From contig NC_079887.1 of the NCBI RefSeq assembly GCF_029227915.1, positions 1,178,001-1,242,000 of the forward strand: 64,000 nucleotides of DNA, in the 5' to 3' direction. This DNA comes from Hydractinia symbiolongicarpus (Eukaryota > Cnidaria > Hydrozoa > Anthoathecata > Hydractiniidae). The position numbers were made by a program, and so were the translations under genes. Shown here in pieces: positions 24,356 through 35,518 of the stretch. The number at the start of each line of letters is the position of its first letter. The first letter of the stretch is position 1. The notes under the pieces are model-generated. The model was not told the DNA's origin, made no database searches, and saw nothing but the letters and a program-made list of their open reading frames with translations.

Positions 24356-26385
24356 TTGTAGTATTTAAAAATACTTTCATTTTTGATGAGACGCTGAATA
24401 AAAGAAGTTTAATCGCCGGCAAACAAAAACCCGCGACTTCCCGTAAATCCCGGACTCGGCCCGTATAGTCAAAAGTATACAAAGAAAGTACCCAGGGAGT
24501 AAACTCATTTCCGGAACGATTTTTAAAATTATTTTTTCACCACTAAAACGCATGAGACTTGTAGTTTTCAAAAATGTTTTCATTTTTGATGAGACGCTGA
24601 ATAAAAGAAGTTTAATCGCCGGCAAACGAAAACCTGCGAATTCCCGTAAATCCCGGACTCGGCCCGTATAGTCAAAAGTATACAAAGAAAGTACCCGGGG
24701 TGTAAACTCATTTCCCGAACGATTTTTTAAATTATTATTTCACCACTAAAGCCCATGAGACTTGTAGTTTTTAAAAATGTTTTCATTTTTGATGAGACGC
24801 CTAATAAAAGAGGTTTAATCGCTGGCAAACGAAAATCCGCAATTTCCCGTAAATCCCGGACTCGGCCCGTATAGTCAAAAGTATACAAAGAAAGTACCCA
24901 GGGTGTAAACTCATTTCCCGAACGATTTTTTAAATTATTATTTTACCACTAAAGCCCATGAGACTTGTAGTATTTAAAAATACTTTCATTTTTGATGAGA
25001 CGCTGAATAAAAGAAGTTTAATTGCCGGCAAACAAAAACCCGCGACTTCCCGTAAATCCCGGACTCGGCCCGTATAGTCAAAAGTATACAAAGAAAGTAC
25101 CCAGGGAGTAAACTCGTTTCCCGAACGATTTTTTAAATTATTTATTCACCACTAAAACGCATGAGACTTGTAGTTTTCAAAAATGTTTTCATTTTTGATG
25201 AGACGCTAAATAAAAGAAGTTTAATCGCCGGCAAACGAAAACCCGCCATTTCCCGTAAACCCCGGACTCCGCCCGCATAGTCAAAAGTATATAAAGAAAG
25301 TACCCAGGGTGTAAACTCATTTCCCGAACGATTTTTTAAATTATTATTTCACCACTAAAGCCCATGAGACTTGTAGTATTTAAAAATACTTTCATTTTTG
25401 ATGAGACGCTGAATAAAAGAAGTTTAATCGCCGGCAAACAAAAACCCGCGACTTCCCGTAAATCCCGGACTCGGCCCGTATAGTCAAAAGTATACAAAGA
25501 AAGTACCCAGGGAGTAAACTCATTTCCCGAACGATTTTTAAAATTATTTTTTCACCACTAAAACGCATAAGACTTGTAGTTTTCAAAAATGTTTTCGTTT
25601 TTGATGAGACGCTGAATAAAAGAAGTTTAATCGCCGGCAAACGAAAACCTGCGATTTCCCGTAAATCCCGGACTCCGCCCGTATAGTCAAAAGTATACAA
25701 AGAAAGTACCCGGGGTGTAAACTCATTTCCCGAACGATTTTTTAAATTATTATTTCACCACTAAAGCCCATGAGACTTGTAGTTTTAAAAAATGTTTTCA
25801 TTTTTGATGAGACGCTAAATAAAAGAAGTTTAATCGCCGGCAAACGAAAACCAGCCATTTCCCGTAAACCCCGGACTCGGCCCGCATAGTCAAAAGTATA
25901 CAAAGAAAGTACCCAGGGTGTAAACTCATTTCCCGAACGATTTTTTAAATTATTATTTCACCACTAAAGCCCATGAGACTTGTAGTATTTAAAAATACTT
26001 TCATTTTTGATGAGACGCTGAATAAAAAAAGTTTAATCGCCGGCAAACAAAAACCCGCGACTTCCCGTAAATCCCGGACTCGGCCCGTATAGTCAAAAGT
26101 ATACAAAGAAAGTACCCACGGAGTAAACTCATTTCCCGAACGATTTTTTAAATTATTTTTTCACCACTAAAACGCATGAGACTTGTAGTTTTCAAAAATG
26201 TTTTCATTTTTGATGAGACGCTAAATAAAAGAAGTTCAATCGCCGGCAAACGTAAACCCGCCATTTCCCGTAAACCCCGGACTCCGCCCGTATAGTCAAA
26301 AGTATATAAAGAAAGTACCCAGGGTGTAAACGCATTTCCCGAACGATTTTTTAAATTATTATTTAACCACTAAAGCCCATGAGAC
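24356..26385. repeat. Canonical decamer, third clean copy
   Basis: D, E2, A, B, C, D', E, F, G, H from 24356 in exact 203-bp steps. The A carries GCTGGCAAAC like the preceding pentamer. The head of E at 25574 is preceded by CATAAGAC and carries TTTTCGTTTTTG. Confidence 0.85.
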
Positions 26386-28413
26386 TTGTAGTATTTAAAA
26401 ATACTTTCATTTTTGATGAGACGCTGAATAAAAGAAGTTTAATCGCCGGCAAACAAAAACCCGCGACTTCCCGTAAATCCCGGACTCGGCCCGTATAGTC
26501 AAAAGTATACAAAGAAAGTACCCAGGGAGTAAACTCATTTCCCGAACAATTTTTTAATTTATTTTTTCACCACTAAAACGCATGAGACTTGTAGTTTTCA
26601 AAAATGTTTTCATTTTTGATGAGACGCTTAATGAAAGTGGTTTAATCGCCGGCAAACGAAAACCCGCGATTTCACGTAAATCCCGGGCTTGGCCGGTATA
26701 GTCAAATGTATACAAAGAAAGTACCCTGTGAGTAAACTCATTTCAAAAACGATTTTTTAAATTATCTTTTCACCACTAAAACCCATGAGACTTGTAGTTT
26801 TCAAAAATGTTTTCATTTTTGATGAGACGCTGAATAAAAGAAGTTTAATCGCCGGCAAACGAAAACCTGCGATTTCCCGTAAATCCCGTACTCGGCCCGT
26901 ATGGTCAAAAGTATACAAAGAAAGTACCCAGGGAGTAAACTCATTTCCCAAACGATTTTTTAAATTATTATTTCACCACTAAAGCCCATGAGACTTGTAG
27001 TTTTTAAATATGTTTTCATTTTTGATGAGACGCTGAATAAAAGAAGTTTAATCGCCGGCAAACGAAAATCCGCAATTTCCCGTAAATCCTGGCTCGGCCC
27101 GTATAGTCAAAAGTATACAAGGAAAGTACCCAGTAAGTAAACTCATTTCCCTAACGAATTTTTAAATTATTTTTTCACCACTAAAACGCATGAGAGTTGT
27201 AGTTTTCAAAAATGTTTTCTTTTTTGATGAGACGCGGAATAAAAGAAGTTTAATCGCCTGCAAACGAAAACCTGCCATTTCCCGTAAATCCCGGACTCGG
27301 CCCGTATAGTCAAAAGTATACAAAGAAAGTACCCAGGGAGTAAACTCATTTCCCAAACGATTTTTTAAATTATTATTTCACCACTAAAGCCCATGAGACT
27401 TGTAGTTTTAAAAAATGTTTTCATTTTTGATGAGACGCTAAATAAAAGAAGTTTAATCGCCGGCAAACGAAAACCAGCCATTTCCCATAAACCCCGGACT
27501 CGGCCCGCATAGTCAAAAGTATACAAAGAAAGTACCCAGGGTGTAAACTCATTTCCCGAACGATTTTTTAAATTATTATTTCACCACTAAAGCCCATGAG
27601 ACTTGAAGTATTTAAAAATACTTTCATTTTTGATGAGACGCTGAATAAAAAAAGTTTAATCGCCGGCAAACAAAAACCCGCGACTTCCTGTAAATCCCGG
27701 ACTCGGCCCGTATAGTCAAAAGTATACAAAGAAAGTACCCAGGGAGTAAACTCATTTCCGGAACGATTTTTAAAATTATTTTTTCACCACTAAAACGCTT
27801 GAGACTTGCAGTTTTCAAAAATGTTTTCATTTTTGATGAGACGCTGAATAAAAGAAGTTTAATCGTCGGCAAACGAAAACTTGCGAATTCCCGTAAATCC
27901 CGGACTCGGCCCGTATAGTCAAAAGTATACAAAGAAAGTACCCGGGGTGTAAACTCATTTCCCGAACGATTTTTTAAATTATTATTTCACCACTAAAGCC
28001 CATGAGACTTGTAGTTTTCAAAAATGTTTTCATTTTTGATGAGACGCTGAATAAAAGAAGTTTAATTGCCGGCAAACGAAAACCCGCGACTTCCCGTAAA
28101 TCCCGGACTCGGCCCGTATAGTCAAAAGTATACAAAGAAAGTACCCGGGGTGTAAACTCATTTCCCGAACGATTTTTTAAATTATTATTTCACCACTAAA
28201 GCCCATAAGACTTGTAGTATTTAAAAATACTTTCATTTTTGATGAGACGCTGAATAAAAGAAGTTTAATCGCCGGCAAACGAAAACCTGCGATTTCCCGT
28301 AAATCCCGAGTCGGCCCGTATAGTCAAAAGTATACAAAAAAAGTACCCAGGGTGTAAACTCATTTCCCGAACGATTTTTTAAATTATTATTTCACCACTA
28401 AAGCCCATGAGAC
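26386..28413. repeat. Rearranged stretch B''-J-K-L-M-F-G/D-E2-N-x
   Basis: B'' at 26386 has a B head with the A-type GAACAATTTTTTAATTTA tail, again immediately before J (26589). G/D at 27603 joins a G middle (GAATAAAAAAAG) to a D tail (TTCCGGAACG). The last monomer (28212) mixes a D head with an E middle and is 202 bp (CCCGAGTCGG). Confidence 0.72.
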
Positions 28414-31400
28414 TTGTAGTATTTAAAAATACTTTCATTTTTGATGAGACGCTGAATAAAAAAAGTTTAATCGCCGGCAAACAAAAACCCGCGACTTCCC
28501 GTAAATCCCGGACTCGGCCCGTATAGTCAAAAGTATACAAAGAAAGTACCCACGGAGTAAACTCATTTCCCGAACGATCTTTTAAATTATTTTTTCACCA
28601 CTAAAACGCATGAGACTTGTAGTTTTCAAAAATGTTTTCATTTTTGATGAGACGCTAAATAAAAGAAGTTCAATCGCCGGCAAACGAAAACCCGCCATTT
28701 CCCGTAAACCCCGGACTCCGCCCGCATAGTCAAAAGTATATAAAGAAAGTACCCAGGGTGTAAACGCATTTCCCGAACGATTTTTTAAATTATTATTTCA
28801 CCACTAAAGCCCATGAGACTTGTAGTATTTAAAAATACTTTCATTTTTGATGAGACGCTGAATAAAAGAAGTTTAATCGCCGGCAAACAAAAACCCGCGA
28901 CTTCCCGTAAATCCCGGACTCGGCCCGTATAGTCAAAAGTATACAAAGAAAGTACCCAGGGAGTAAACTCATTTCCGGAACGATTTTTAAAATTATTTTT
29001 TCACCACTAAAACGCATGAGACTTGCAGTTTTCAAAAATGTTTTCATTTTTGATGAGACGCTGAATAAAAGAAGTTTAATCGCCGGCAAACGAAAACCTG
29101 CGAATTCCCGTAAATCCCAGACTCGGCCCGTATAGTCAAAAGTATACAAAGAAAGTACCCGGGGTGTAAACTCATTTCCCGAACGATTTTTTAAATTATT
29201 ATTTCACCACTAAAGCCCATGAGACTTGTAGTTTTCAAAAATGTTTTCATTTTTAATGAGACGCTGAATAAAAGAAGTTTAATTGCCGGCAAACGAAAAC
29301 CCGCCACTTCCCGTAAATCCCGGACTCGGCCCGTATAGTCAAAAGTATACAAAGAAAGTACCCGGGGTGTAAACTCATTTCCCGAACGATTTTTTAAATT
29401 ATTATTTCACCACTAAAGCCCATAAGACTTGTAGTTTTTAAAAATGTTTTCATTTTTGATGAGACGCCTAATAAAAGAGGTTTAATCGCCGGCAAACGAA
29501 AATTCGCAATTTCCCGTAAATCCCGGACTCGGCCCGTATAGTCAAAAGTATACAAAGAAAGTACCCAGGGAGTAAACTCATTTCCCGAACAATTTTTTAA
29601 TTTATTTTTTCACCACTAAAACGCATGAGACTTGTAGTTTTTAAAAATGTTTTCATTTTTGATGAGACGCTTAATGAAAGTGGTTTAATCGCCGGCAAAC
29701 GAAAACCCGCGATTTCACGTAAATCCCGGGCTTGGCCGGTATAGTCAAATGTATACAAAGAAAGTACCCTGTGAGTAAACTCATTTCCAAAACGATTTTT
29801 TAAATTATCTTTTCACCACTAAAACCCATGAGACTTGTAGTTTTAAAAAATGTTTTCATTTTTGATGAGACGCTAAATAAAAGAAGTTTAATCGCCGGCA
29901 AACGAAAACCAGCCATTTCCCGTAAACCCCGGACTCGGCCCGCATAGTCAAAAGTATACAAAGAAAGTACCCAGGGTGTAAACTCATTTCCCGAACGATT
30001 TTTTAAATTATTATTTCACCACTAAAGCCCATGAGACTTGTAGTATTTAAAAATACTTTCATTTTTGATGAGACGCTGAATAAAAAAAGTTTAATCGCCG
30101 GCAAACAAAAACCCGCGACTTCCCGTAAATCCCGGACTCGGCCTGTATAGTCAAAAGTATACAAAGAAAGTACCCACGGAGTAAACTCATTTCCCGAACG
30201 ATTTTTTAAATTATTTTTTCACCACTAAAACGCATGAGACTTGTAGTTTTCAAAAATGTTTTCATTTTTGATGAGACGCTAAATAAAAGAAGTTCAATCG
30301 CCGGCAAACGAAAACCCGCCATTTCCCGTAAACCCCGGACTCCGCCCGCATAGTCAAAAGTATATAAAGAAAGTACCCAGGGTGTAAACGCATTTTCCGA
30401 ACGATTTTTTAAATTATTATTTCACCACTAAAGCCCATGAGACTTGTAGTATTTAAAAATACTTTCATTTTTGATGAGACGCTGAATAAAAGAAGTTTAA
30501 TCGCCGGCAAACAAAAACCCGCGACTTCCCGTAAATCCCGGACTCGGCCCGTATAGTCAAAAGTATACAAAGAAAGTACCCAGGGAGTAAACTCATTTCC
30601 GGAACGATTTTTAAAATTATTTTTTCACCACTAAAACGCATGAGACTTGCAGTTTTCAAAAATGTTTTCATTTTTGATGAGACGCTGAATAAAAGAAGTT
30701 TAATCGCCGGCAAACGAAAACCTGCGAATTCCCGTAAATCCCAGACTCGGCCCGTATAGTCAAAAGTATACAAAGAAAGTACCCGGGGTGTAAACTCATT
30801 TCCCGAACGATTTTTTAAATTATTATTTCACCACTAAAGCCCATGAGACTTGTAGTTTTCAAAAATGTTTTCATTTTTAATGAGACGCTGAATAAAAGAA
30901 GTTTAATTGCCGGCAAACGAAAACCCGCCACTTCCCGTAAATCCCGGACTCGGCCCGTATAGTCAAAAGTATACAAAGAAAGTACCCGGGGTGTAAACTC
31001 ATTTCCCGAACGATTTTTTAAATTATTATTTCACCACTAAAGCCCATAAGACTTGTAGTTTTTAAAAATGTTTTCATTTTTGATGAGACGCCTAATAAAA
31101 GAGGTTTAATCGCCGGCAAACGAAAATTTGCAATTTCCCGTAAATCCCGGACTCGGCCCGTATAGTCAAAAGTATACAAAGAAAGTACCCAGGGAGTAAA
31201 CTCATTTCCCGAACAATTTTTTAATTTATTTTTTCACCACTAAAACGCATGAGACTTGTAGTTTTTAAAAATGTTTTCATTTTTGATGAGACGCTTAATG
31301 AAAGTGGTTTAATCGCCGGCAAACGAAAACCCGCGATTTCACGTAAATCCCGGGCTTGGCCGGTATAGTCAAATGTATACAAAGAAAGTACCCTGTGAGT

Positions 31401-31458
31401 AAACTCATTTCCAAAACGATTTTTTAAATTATCTTTTCACCACTAAAACCCATGAGAC
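28414..31458. repeat. 1,624-bp octamer in two adjacent copies
   Basis: First copy G-H-D-E2-N-A-J-F at 28414-30037; second copy G-H-D-E2-N-A-J from 30038. Private states shared at offset 1,624 include TTGCAG at the E2 head (29023, 30647), CCCAGACTCGG in E2, TTTTTAATGAG in N (29226, 30850) and CATAAGAC before A. J is followed by F in the first copy and by K in the second, so the duplication breakpoint lies at or near the end of J. Confidence 0.8.
29632..29834. repeat. J monomer without K-L-M
   Basis: The shortest cassette: J enters after A with the usual GAACAATTTTTTAATTTA junction and leaves straight into F at 29835. It shares the T-class head (GTTTTTAAAAATG) with the J at 31256, while other J copies have a C-class head. 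Confidence 0.75.
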
Positions 31459-32270
31459 TTGTAGTTTTCAAAAATGTTTTCAATTTTGATGAGACGCTGA
31501 ATAAAAGAAGTTTAATCGCCGGCAAACGAAAACCTGCGATTTCCCGTAAATCCCGTACTCGGCCCGTATGGTCAAAAGTATACAAAGAAAGTACCCAGGG
31601 AGTAAACTCATTTCCCAAACGATTTTTTAAATTATTATTTCACCACTAAAGCCCATGAGACTTGTAGTTTTTAAATATGTTTTCATTTTTGATGAGACGC
31701 TGAATAAAAGAAGTTTAATCGCCGGCAAACGAAAATCCGCAATTTCCCGTAAATCCTAGACTCGGCCCGTATAGTCAAAAGTATACAAGGAAAGTACCCA
31801 GTAAGTAAAATCATTTCCCTAACGAATTTTTAAATTATTTTTTCACCACTAAAACGCATGAGAGTTGTAGTTTTCAAAAATGTTTTCTTTTTTGATGAGA
31901 CGCGGAATAAAAGAAGTTTAATCGCCTGCAAACGAAAACCTTCCATTTCCCGTAAATCCCGGACTCGGCCCGTATAGTCAAAAGTATACAAAGAAAGTAC
32001 CCAGGGAGTAAACTCATTTCCCAAACGATTTTTTAAATTATTATTTCACCACTAAAGCCCATGAGACTTGTAGTTTTAAAAAATGTTTTCATTTTTGATG
32101 AGACGCTAAATAAAAGAAGTTTAATCGCCGGCAAACGAAAACCAGCCATTTCCCGTAAATCCCGGACTCGGCCCGCATAGTCAAAAGTATACAAAGAAAG
32201 TACCCAGGGTGTAAACTCGTTTCCCGAACGATTTTTTAAATTATTATTTCACCACTAAAGCCCATGAGAC
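31459..32270. repeat. K-L-M-F tail of the last cassette
   Basis: Monomers at 31459 (K, with TTTTCAATTTTG), 31662 (L), 31865 (M) and 32068 (F). This L is full length (CCTAGACTCGG, 203 bp) where the others are 202 bp, so it is either the ancestral L or has been repaired. No further J-K-L-M cassette occurs to the right of here in the left domain. Confidence 0.72.
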
Positions 32271-34503
32271 TTGTAGTATTTAAAAATACTTTCATTTTTG
32301 ATGAGACGCTGAATAAAAGAAGTTTAATCGCCGGCAAACAAAAACCCGCGACTTCCCGTAAATCCCGGACTCGTCCCGTATAGTCAAAAGTATACAAAGA
32401 AAGTACCCAGGGAGTAAACTCATTTCCGGAACGATTTTTAAAATTATTTTTTCACCACTAAAACGCATGAGACTTGTAGTTTTCAAAAATGTTTTCATTT
32501 TTGATGAGACGCTGAATAAAAGAAGTTTAATCGCCGGCAAACGAAAACCTGCGAATTCCCGTAAATCCCGGACTCGGCCCGTATAGTCAAAAGTATACAA
32601 AGAAAGTACCCGGGGTGTAAACTCATTTCCCGAACGATTTTTTAAATTATTATTTCACCACTAAAGCCCATGAGACTTGTAGTTTTCAAAAATGTTTTCA
32701 TTTTTGATGAGACGCTGAATAAAAGAAGTTTAATTGCCGGCAAACGAAAACCCGCGACTTCCCGTAAATCCCGGACTCGGCCCGTATAGTCAAAAGTATA
32801 CAAAGAAAGTACCCGGGGTGTAAACTCATTTCCCGAACGATTTTTTAAAGTATTATTTCACCACTAAAGCCCATGAGACTTGTAGTTTTTAAAAATGTTT
32901 TCATTTTTGATGAGACGCCTAATAAAAGAGGTTTAATCGCCGGCAAACGAAAATCCGCAATTTCCCGTAAATCCAGGACTCGGCCCGTATAGTCAAAAGT
33001 ATACAAAGAAAGTACCCAGGGTGTAAACTCATTTCCCGAACGATTTTTTAAATTATTATTTTACCACTAAAGCCCATGAGACTTGTAGTATTTAAAAATA
33101 CTTTCATTTTTGATGAGACGCTGAATAAAAGAAGTTTAATCGCCGGCAAACAAAAACCCGCGACTTCCCGTAAATCCCGGACTCGGCCCGTATAGTCAAA
33201 AGTATACAAAGAAAGTACCCAGGGAGTAAACTCGTTTCCCGAACGATTTTTTAAATTATTTTTTCACCACTAAAACGCATGAGACTTGTAGTTTTCAAAA
33301 ATGTTTTCATTTTTGATGAGACGCTAAATAAAAGAAGTTTAATCGCCGGCAAACGAAAACCCGCCATTTCCCGTAAACCCCGGACTCCGCCCGCATAGTC
33401 AAAAGTATATAAAGAAAGTACCCAGGGTGTAAACTCATTTCCCGAACGATTTTTTAAATTATTATTTCACCACTAAAGCCCATGAGACTTGTAGTATTTA
33501 AAAATACTTTCATTTTTGATGAGACGCTGAATAAAAGAAGTTTAATCGCCGGCAAACAAAAACCCGCGACTTCCCGTAAATCCCGGACTCGGTCCGTATA
33601 GTCAAAAGTATACAAAGAAAGTACCCAGGGAGTAAACTCATTTCCCGAACGATTTTTAAAATTATTTTTTCACCACTAAAACGCATGAGACTTGTAGTTT
33701 TCAAAAATGTTTTCATTTTTGATGAGACGCTGAATAAAAGAAGTTTAATCGCCGGCAAACGAAAACCTGCGATTTCCCGTAAATCCCGGACTCCGCCCGT
33801 ATAGTCAAAAGTATACAAAGAAAGTACCCGGGGTGTAAACTCATTTCCCGAACGATTTTTTAAATTAATATTTCACCACTAAAGCCCATGAGACTTGTAG
33901 TTTTAAAAAATGTTTTCATTTTTGATGAGACGCTAAATAAAAGAAGTTTAATCGCCGGCAAACGAAAACCAGCCATTTCCTGTATACCCCGGACTCGGCC
34001 CGCATAGTCAAAAGTATACAAAGAAAGTAACCAGGGTGTAAACTCATTTCCCGAAAGATTTTTTAAATTATTATTTCACCACTAAAGCCCATGAGACTTG
34101 TAGTATTTAAAAATACTTTCATTTTTGATGAGACGCTGAATAAAAAAAGTTTAATCGCCGGCAAACAAAAACCCGCGACTTCCCGTAAATCCCGGACTCG
34201 GCCCGTATAGTCAAAAGTATACAAAGAAAGTACCCACGGAGTAAACTCATTTCCCGAACGATTTTTTAAATTATTTTTTCACCACTAAAACGCATGAGAC
34301 TTGTAGTTTTCAAAAATGTTTTCATTTTTGATGAGACGCTAAATAAAAGAAGTTCAATCGCCGGCAAACGAAAACCCGCCATTTCCCGTAAACCCCGGAC
34401 TCCGCCCGCATAGTCAAAAGTATATAAAGAAAGTACCCAGGGTGTAAACTCATTTCCCGAACGATTTTTTAAATTATTATATCACCACTAAAGCCCATGA
34501 GAC
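32271..34503. repeat. 11-mer D-E2-N-A-B-C-D'-E-F-G-H
   Basis: The canonical decamer with one N monomer inserted between E2 and A (2,233 bp). N is close to E2 but has TAATTGCCGG and CCCGCGACTT. Private changes: CTCGTCCCG in D, AATCCAGGAC in A, TGTATACCCC in F. Confidence 0.78.
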
Positions 34504-35518
34504 TTGTAGTATTTAAAAATACTTTCATTTTTGATGAGACGCTGAATAAAAGAAGTTTAATCGTCGGCAAACAAAAACCCGCGACTTCCCGTAAATCCCG
34601 GACTCGGCCCGTATAGTCAAAAGTATACAAAGAAAGTACCCAGGGAGTAAACTCATTTCCCGAACGATTTTTAAAATTATTTTTTCACCACTAAAACGCA
34701 TGAGACTTGTAGTTTTCAAAAATGTTTTCATTTTTGATGAGACGCTGAATAAAAGAAGTTTAATCGCCGGCAAACGAAAACCTGCGATTTCCCGTAAATC
34801 CCGGACTCCGCCCGTATAGTCAAAAGTATACAAAGAAAGTACCCGGGGTGTAAACTCATTTCCCGAACGATTTTTTAAATTATTATTTCACCACTAAAGC
34901 CCATGAGACTTGTAGTTTTAAAAAATGTTTTCATTTTTGATGAGACGCTAAATAAAAGAAGTTTAATCGCCGGCAAACGAAAACCAGCCATTTCCCGTAA
35001 ACCCCGGACTCGGCCCGCATAGTCAAAAGTATACAAAGAAAGTACCCAGGGTGTAAACTCATTTCCCGAACGATTTTTTAAATTATTATTTCACCACTAA
35101 AGCCCATGAGACTTGTAGTATTTAAAAATACTTTCATTTTTGATGAGACGCTGAATAAAAAAAGTTTAATCGCCGGCAAACAAAAACCCGCGACTTCCCG
35201 TAAATCCCGGACTCGGCCCGTATAGTCAAAAGTATACAAAGAAAGTACCCACGGAGTAAACTCATTTCCCGAACGATTTTTTAAATTATTTTTTCACCAC
35301 TAAAACGCATGAGACTTGTAGTTTTCAAAAATGTTTTCATTTTTGATGAGACGCTAAATAAAAGAAGTTCAATCGCCGGCAAACGAAAACCCGCCATTTC
35401 CCGTAAACCCCGGACTCCGCCCGCATAGTCAAAAGTATATAAAGAAAGTACCCAGGGTGTAAACTCATTTCCCGAACGATTTTTTAAATTATTATATCAC
35501 CACTAAAGCCCATGAGAC
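34504..35518. repeat. Second-half pentamer D'-E-F-G-H duplicated
   Basis: The D'-E-F-G-H half is free-standing here. It shares private states with its neighbour at offset 1,015: TCGTCGGC in the D' head (34561 and 35576) and ATTATATCACC in the tail before each. This is a recent pentamer-sized duplication and supports the 1,015-bp unit as a real exchange unit. Confidence 0.8.
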
